The notes below the pieces were generated by a model. It saw nothing but the letters and a program-made list of their open reading frames with translations. It did not search any database and was not told the origin of the DNA. This document shows, piece after piece, positions 60,308-64,000 of a DNA stretch of 64,000 nucleotides; positions within the stretch are counted from its first letter, which is position 1, and every line of letters begins with the position of its first letter. This stretch comes from Mesonia aquimarina (GTDB lineage Bacteria > Bacteroidota > Bacteroidia > Flavobacteriales > Flavobacteriaceae): NCBI RefSeq assembly GCF_003667275.1, contig NZ_RCNV01000004.1, forward strand, positions 124,001 through 188,000, read 5' to 3'. Position numbers and translations under genes: made by a program.

Positions 60308-60955
60308 TTAAGGTGCTAAGCGAATTACATTCCACTTATTATCTTTATCTAACGAATATTTAAAGCGATCGTGTAATCTATTTGGTCTGCCTTGCCAAAA
60401 CTCAATTGCATGAGGTATTACAAGATAACCGCCCCAATTAGACGGCCTCTTTATAGTTTTGTTTTTATATTCTTCTTCAGTTGCTTTTAATTTTTTTTCC
60501 AGCACTTCTCTATTGGCTACTGGTTCACTTTGAGGCGAAACAATTGCCCCTAAACGACTTCCTTCTGGTCTGGAATTAAAATAAGCATCAGATTCTTCTT
60601 CAGAAACTTTTTCTGCTGTACCTGTAATAATAACTTGACGTTCTGCTGCAGGCCAAAAAAAAGATAATGAAACGCGCGGATTTTTAGCGATTGATTTTCC
60701 TTTTTCACTTTGATAATTGGTATAAAAAACAAAACCTTCTTCTTTAATTTTTTTAAGAAGTACTACTCTATTTTTAGGAAATCCATCTAAACCAACTGTA
60801 CTAATTGTCATAGCGTTAGCTTCATCTATAGCTCCTAAACTTTCGGCATAAGCAAACCACTGCTGAAAAAGTGTAATCGGATTTTTTTCTAAATTCTCTA
60901 AACGAAGCTCGTCCTTTTTATAGACTTTACGATAGTTTTCTAAATTTTTTTCCAT
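60308..60955 (-). CDS. pdxH: Pyridoxamine 5'-phosphate oxidase
   Basis: A 215-residue FMN flavoenzyme of normal length that oxidises pyridoxine or pyridoxamine 5'-phosphate to PLP. The split-barrel fold shows NRVVLLKKIKEEGFVFYTNY (FMN-binding region) near residues 60-80, then SLSFFWPAAERQVIITG, and the C-terminal HAIEFWQGRPNRLHDRFKYS motif that binds the PLP phosphate. It is 18 bp ahead of sixA in the same direction. Its stop closes with VIRLAP, as in E. coli PdxH. Confidence 0.96.
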   Translation of the reverse strand: MEKNLENYRKVYKKDELRLENLEKNPITLFQQWFAYAESLGAIDEANAMTISTVGLDGFPKNRVVLLKKIKEEGFVFYTNYQSEKGKSIAKNPRVSLSFFWPAAERQVIITGTAEKVSEEESDAYFNSRPEGSRLGAIVSPQSEPVANREVLEKKLKATEEEYKNKTIKRPSNWGGYLVIPHAIEFWQGRPNRLHDRFKYSLDKDNKWNVIRLAP

Positions 60956-61063
60956 ACTGCAATTTACAAGAATACAGCTTAAGGAAAAAGTGAAATTTAA
61001 AAGTTTAATTGATAATTAAAGGTTAATGATCCAAAATCTATTTTAAACTTTTTTGTCCAAAAA

Positions 61064-61972
61064 TTAATCAAATTGAATTTTCTTTCCGTCTTGAGCTAAA
61101 ATCACTTGACTAAAAACGCTTTCTGCTTCTTGTTTAAAAACCTCAGTTCCATCATAACGCGTGGAATAGTGACCTAATATTAAATTTTTTGCTTCAGCTA
61201 ATTTTGCTATTGTAGCAGCTTCTTTTGCTGTAGAATGCTTTGTGGACTGACACAAATGTGAGTGAGTTTCTAAAAATGTTGCTTCGTGATACAAAGCGGT
61301 AACCCCTTTAATTTGTTCGGCAATTTCTGGCTTAAAAGCTGTATCACTGCAAAAAGCATAACTTTTTGGTGACGTTGGCGGCGCAGTCAATTTTTCATTA
61401 GAAATTACAGTCCCGTCTTCTAAAATTGCGTCTTTACCTTTTTTTATGCTTCTGTAATAGGCTACATCAATTTCATAATTCAATACCTCATTCATCAATA
61501 ATTTTCTGTCGCCTTCTTTTTCTTTAAATAAAAAACCATTGGTATAAACTCGATGATCTAACGGAATGGTTTCTACACTTACTTTTTGATCTTCAAAAAT
61601 AAGTTCTGAAGATTTATCTTCTAATTCATGAAAAATTAATTGATAACTAGTCCAAGATTTTGAAAGCTTCAATTGAAGCATAATTATTTCTTTAATTCCT
61701 TTTGGACCGTAAATATGAAGCTCCGTTTTTCTATTCAGTAAACTAAAGGTTGAAATTAAACCAATTAATCCAAAAAAATGATCGCCGTGTAAATGTGAAA
61801 TAAAAACGTGCTTAATTCTAGAAAATTTGATTTTATGCTTGCGTAAAGCAACTTGAGTTCCCTCTCCACAATCAATTAAAAAAAGTTGGTTATTAATTTC
61901 TAATACCTGAGCTGTAGGATTATTAAAGGTTCTAGGAGTTGCAGAATAACAGCCTAATATGTTAAGCTTCAT
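61064..61972 (-). CDS. rnz: Ribonuclease Z
   Basis: A 302-residue metallo-beta-lactamase fold endonuclease from ATG 61972 (MKLNILGCYSATPRTF); the TTG at 61981 is not used here. It removes the 3' trailer from tRNA precursors. The metal site is HLHGDHFFG near residue 62, with further ligands (GHYSTRYD near the end). The exosite region for tRNA clamping sits in the middle (LDHRVYTNGFLFKEKEGDRK). The gene lies behind a 112-residue gene by 11 bp and may form a unit with it, pyrB and pyrR. Confidence 0.93.
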   Translation of the reverse strand: MKLNILGCYSATPRTFNNPTAQVLEINNQLFLIDCGEGTQVALRKHKIKFSRIKHVFISHLHGDHFFGLIGLISTFSLLNRKTELHIYGPKGIKEIIMLQLKLSKSWTSYQLIFHELEDKSSELIFEDQKVSVETIPLDHRVYTNGFLFKEKEGDRKLLMNEVLNYEIDVAYYRSIKKGKDAILEDGTVISNEKLTAPPTSPKSYAFCSDTAFKPEIAEQIKGVTALYHEATFLETHSHLCQSTKHSTAKEAATIAKLAEAKNLILGHYSTRYDGTEVFKQEAESVFSQVILAQDGKKIQFD

Positions 61973-61983
61973 ACAAGCCAAAA

Positions 61984-62322
61984 TTAAAACGCGCCTAAAT
62001 CGCGCTCTATTTCTTCCATCTGAATGATGTCTCCGGCTTCTCTTAGGGTAGGAACTACCAATAATTCTTCTGGTACGTTATCAACATCAATTGCTGAAGT
62101 TACTAAAACAAATGAATGATTTTCTGAACGATGCTTGTTAGATAAATTCAAAAAATTAAAAATGTCTTCTAAAGTTGTTTGTTTTTGATTCAATAAATTT
62201 ACAACAACATTTTTATCGCTAAACTGATTGTAAGCTTCATTCTCTAAAAATTGAGCAAATTCTTTTAAACTTTTATTGTTGTCTTCAAGAATCCAATAAT
62301 TTTCTTCTTTTTTAATATCCAT
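61984..62322 (-). CDS. Small protein between pyrB and rnz
   Basis: A 112-residue protein starting MDIKKEENYWILEDNNKSLK. It has a short strand-helix-strand arrangement (NVVVNLLNQKQTTLEDIFNF, HSFVLVTSAIDVDNVPEELL) like a STAS-type or thioredoxin-like small domain, and an acidic tail (QMEEIERDLGAF). No named family is recognised with confidence. It occurs next to rnz in relatives as I recall, so it may act with ribonuclease Z, but this is inferred. It starts 5 bp after the end of pyrB and precedes rnz by 11 bp. Confidence 0.65.
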   Translation of the reverse strand: MDIKKEENYWILEDNNKSLKEFAQFLENEAYNQFSDKNVVVNLLNQKQTTLEDIFNFLNLSNKHRSENHSFVLVTSAIDVDNVPEELLVVPTLREAGDIIQMEEIERDLGAF

Positions 62323-62327
62323 CTTGC

Positions 62328-63257
62328 TTACTGTTTAATTTTTGAGGCCAATAAATAAATAATTGCCATTCTTACTGCTACGCCATTTTCTACTTGATTA
62401 AGAATAATTGCGTGATCAGAATCGGCTACATCACTGGTTATTTCTACTCCTCTATTTATAGGACCCGGATGCATTACCGTAATTTCTTTAGATAGCGAAT
62501 CAAGTATTTTTTTATTTAAACCGTATTGCTGTACATATTCTCTTGTACTTGGAAAATAACTAATTTCCATTCGTTCATTCTGTACGCGTAACATATTAGC
62601 TACATCGCACCATTCTAGTGCTTTTCTTAAATTAGTTTCTACCTCAACACCTAAACTTTCTATATATTTTGGCATTAAAGTTTTTGGACCACAAACTTTT
62701 ACATTTGCCCCTTGCAATTTCAAAGCAAAAATATTACTTAATGCCACACGACTATGTAGAATATCGCCTACAATAACCACATTCTTTCCGGCAACTTCAC
62801 CTAGTTTTTCTCTTATGGAATAAGAATCCAATAAAGCTTGAGTTGGATGCTCATGAGCACCATCCCCGGCATTTATTATACTGGCATTTACGTGTTGTGA
62901 AAGAAAAACGCCAGCTCCTGGATTGGGGTGTCTCATCACAACCATATCTACCTTCATTGATAGGATATTATTTACCGTATCTATTAAAGTCTCTCCTTTT
63001 TTTACGGAAGAAGAAGCTGCAGAAAAATTAACTACGTCAGCGCTTAAGCGTTTTTCTGCTAACTCAAATGAAAGTCGAGTTCGGGTACTATTTTCAAAAA
63101 ATAAATTAGCAATGGTAATATCTCTAAGCGAAGGAACTTTTTTAATAGGCCTATTGATCACTTCTTTAAAATGATCTGCTGTTTTAAAAATTAAATCTAC
63201 ATCTTCTTTAGTGATGTATTTTATTCCCAATAAGTGGTCTACACTTAATTCACTCAT
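62328..63257 (-). CDS. pyrB: Aspartate carbamoyltransferase catalytic subunit
   Basis: A 309-residue ATCase catalytic chain, full length, joining carbamoyl phosphate and aspartate in pyrimidine synthesis. The carbamoyl-phosphate motif STRTRLSFE is near residue 56, GDGAHEHPTQALLDSYSI near 130 carries the active-site His and Gln, and the aspartate domain ends in HPGPINRGVEI near 265. The gene for the regulatory chain (pyrI) is not present, so the enzyme is probably of the unregulated class. It follows pyrR by 11 bp. Confidence 0.96.
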   Translation of the reverse strand: MSELSVDHLLGIKYITKEDVDLIFKTADHFKEVINRPIKKVPSLRDITIANLFFENSTRTRLSFELAEKRLSADVVNFSAASSSVKKGETLIDTVNNILSMKVDMVVMRHPNPGAGVFLSQHVNASIINAGDGAHEHPTQALLDSYSIREKLGEVAGKNVVIVGDILHSRVALSNIFALKLQGANVKVCGPKTLMPKYIESLGVEVETNLRKALEWCDVANMLRVQNERMEISYFPSTREYVQQYGLNKKILDSLSKEITVMHPGPINRGVEITSDVADSDHAIILNQVENGVAVRMAIIYLLASKIKQ

Positions 63258-63268
63258 GCTAATATTTA

Positions 63269-63808
63269 TTAATTATTTACAAGGTAAACACAATCTTCTC
63301 CTTCGTTTTCTTTCCAATTTACCTTTACACGTTCCTCATTTATCGCGTCAACTTGTCTTCCGTTATAATCTGGTTGAATGGGTAGATGACGGCTAAATCT
63401 TCGGTCTATTAACGTCAATAATTCTATTTCTTTAGGTCTTCCAAAAGATTGAATAGCAGTTAAGGCTGACCGAATACTTCTTCCGGTATATAATACGTCA
63501 TCTATAAAAATTACACGTTTGTCTTCAACTAAAAAATCAATTCTAGTTTTATTGGCTTCTAAAGGTTTTTTACTTCGTCTAAAATCATCTCTATAAAAAG
63601 TAATATCAAGTTTTCCTGTTTTTACTTCAGTAATTTGATAATCCCTTTCTAATTTTTGTTGTAAACGTTCGGCTAAAAAAGTACCTCTAGGCTGAATTCC
63701 AATAAACACCGATTCAGAAAAATCATTGTGTTTTTCTATAAGTTGACAAGCCAAACGGTGAAGTATGATCTCTATTTCTGTTTCGTTCAGTAAGATTTTT
63801 TGGCTCAT
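63269..63808 (-). CDS. pyrR: Pyrimidine operon regulator/uracil phosphoribosyltransferase homologue
   Basis: A 179-residue PyrR-type phosphoribosyltransferase from ATG 63808 (MSQKILLNETEIE); the TTG at 63817 is rejected. The PRPP-binding loop is RVIFIDDVLYTGRSIR near residue 95. PyrR proteins bind mRNA leaders of pyr genes and have weak uracil phosphoribosyltransferase activity. The position directly upstream of pyrB fits such regulation, but no leader attenuator is seen between the genes (11 bp). The promoter box at 63839-63872 drives both. Whether it binds RNA in this phylum is not known to me. Confidence 0.92.
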   Translation of the reverse strand: MSQKILLNETEIEIILHRLACQLIEKHNDFSESVFIGIQPRGTFLAERLQQKLERDYQITEVKTGKLDITFYRDDFRRSKKPLEANKTRIDFLVEDKRVIFIDDVLYTGRSIRSALTAIQSFGRPKEIELLTLIDRRFSRHLPIQPDYNGRQVDAINEERVKVNWKENEGEDCVYLVNN

Positions 63809-63838
63809 CGATGTCAATTTCTAATTGAATTCTTGTCA

Positions 63839-63872
63839 CAAAAGTAAGGAAAATTATTATTTTGATAATCAA
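63839..63872 (-). promoter_or_regulatory. Promoter of the pyrR-pyrB operon
   Basis: Minus strand TTG (63872-63870), then 23 bp, then TACTTTTG (63846-63839), a TAnnTTTG match, 31 bp before the pyrR ATG. Confidence 0.55.
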
Positions 63873-63884
63873 GCCCGGCAAGTT

Positions 63885-64000
63885 TTACGAGGCATTATTT
63901 TTTAATTCTTTCATTATTTCAGAAAATAACTTATAAGAGTTTATACGGTCTTCGTGTTTATAAATGTGAGAAGCTACAATTACCTCATCTACTTTTGTTT
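63885..64000 (-). CDS. C-terminal end of a luciferase-like (LLM) flavin oxidoreductase
   Basis: Only the last 37 codons are in the window, ending at TAA 63887-63885 in the frame TKVDEVIVASHIYKHEDRIN, then SYKLFSEIMKELKNNAS. The sequence VDEVIVASHIYKHEDRINSY is the typical final helix of LLM-class flavin-dependent oxidoreductases, in which D-E-x-x-V-x-S-x-x-Y/H recurs near the end. Substrate and cofactor use cannot be inferred from this part. It is transcribed in the same direction as pyrR, but 76 bp and a promoter box separate them. Confidence 0.8.
   Translation of the reverse strand, partial: TKVDEVIVASHIYKHEDRINSYKLFSEIMKELKNNAS

Noticed and set aside
1-64000. tRNA, rRNA, prophage, integrative element or defence island
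   Set aside because: No tRNA-like cloverleaf was noticed by eye, no transposase or phage structural gene is present, and the single tyrosine recombinase looks like the host Xer. A tRNAscan-SE run would be needed to exclude a tRNA fully.

Overview
The window looks like a stretch of core chromosome from an A/T-rich marine-type Flavobacteriaceae bacterium (Bacteroidota), with relatives of the Gramella/Mesonia/Salegentibacter sort as the likely neighbourhood. The evidence is a secreted metallopeptidase with a type IX secretion C-terminal signal, a TonB-dependent receptor with a carboxypeptidase-regulatory-like N-terminus, many TAnnTTTG promoter boxes, almost no Shine-Dalgarno sequences, signal peptides that often end in FAQ/SAQ, a DnaX without the zinc module, and families typical of this class (DUF2911, DUF2520, DUF3822, the ResB-CcsA fusion). 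No CRISPR array, tRNA, 5S/16S/23S rRNA, transposase or prophage gene was seen.

Layout. 1-4.6 kb: patatin-like protein (cut by the edge), M1 aminopeptidase, RecG and a 59-residue membrane protein. 4.6-15.8 kb: pheT, a 136-bp inverted-repeat element, thioesterase, fasciclin protein, lysA, an M48 protease, two tandem MsrB enzymes, a lipoprotein and lpdA. 15.8-20.7 kb: a lipoprotein, a PP-loop ATPase with aroQ, three outer-membrane barrel genes in a row each with its own terminator, and xerD. 20.7-30.1 kb: a frameshifted aldo/keto reductase, threonine aldolase, prfB with its programmed +1 frameshift, an ArsC-like protein, a TonB receptor, fumC and a second copy of the inverted-repeat element. 30.1-42.3 kb: PAS histidine kinase with the ResB/CcsA cytochrome c biogenesis protein; a DUF2520-kdsC-UbiA-like-maf run followed by a short MscS channel; then a PIG-L deacetylase, a 36-residue membrane peptide and a Na+/solute symporter. 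42.3-50.9 kb: DUF2911 protein, M12B-like metallopeptidase, an SRPBCC-SDR-photolyase operon, kdsB and a RecD-like helicase. 50.9-64 kb: a pseudopilin-like membrane protein, DUF3822 (PilM-like), rsmD, the RNase P RNA gene, dnaX, miaE, a ppk-sixA-ppx polyphosphate group, pdxH, rnz, pyrB, pyrR and the end of a luciferase-like oxidoreductase.

How the parts fit. Most genes are housekeeping: lipopolysaccharide Kdo synthesis (kdsC, kdsB), lysine/peptidoglycan (lysA), shikimate (aroQ), pyrimidines (pyrB, pyrR), translation (pheT, prfB, rsmD, miaE), replication/recombination (dnaX, recG, xerD), energy (lpdA, fumC, CcsBA) and oxidative or light damage (MsrB pair, photolyase). I found no obviously new defence or mobile system. 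The less expected items are the repeat element with 18-bp inverted ends placed just after two unrelated genes, a UbiA-family protein that has lost its first metal-binding Asp motif, a pseudopilin-like/PilM-like gene pair next to rsmD, small membrane proteins hidden between genes, and a SixA phosphatase abutting polyphosphate kinase.
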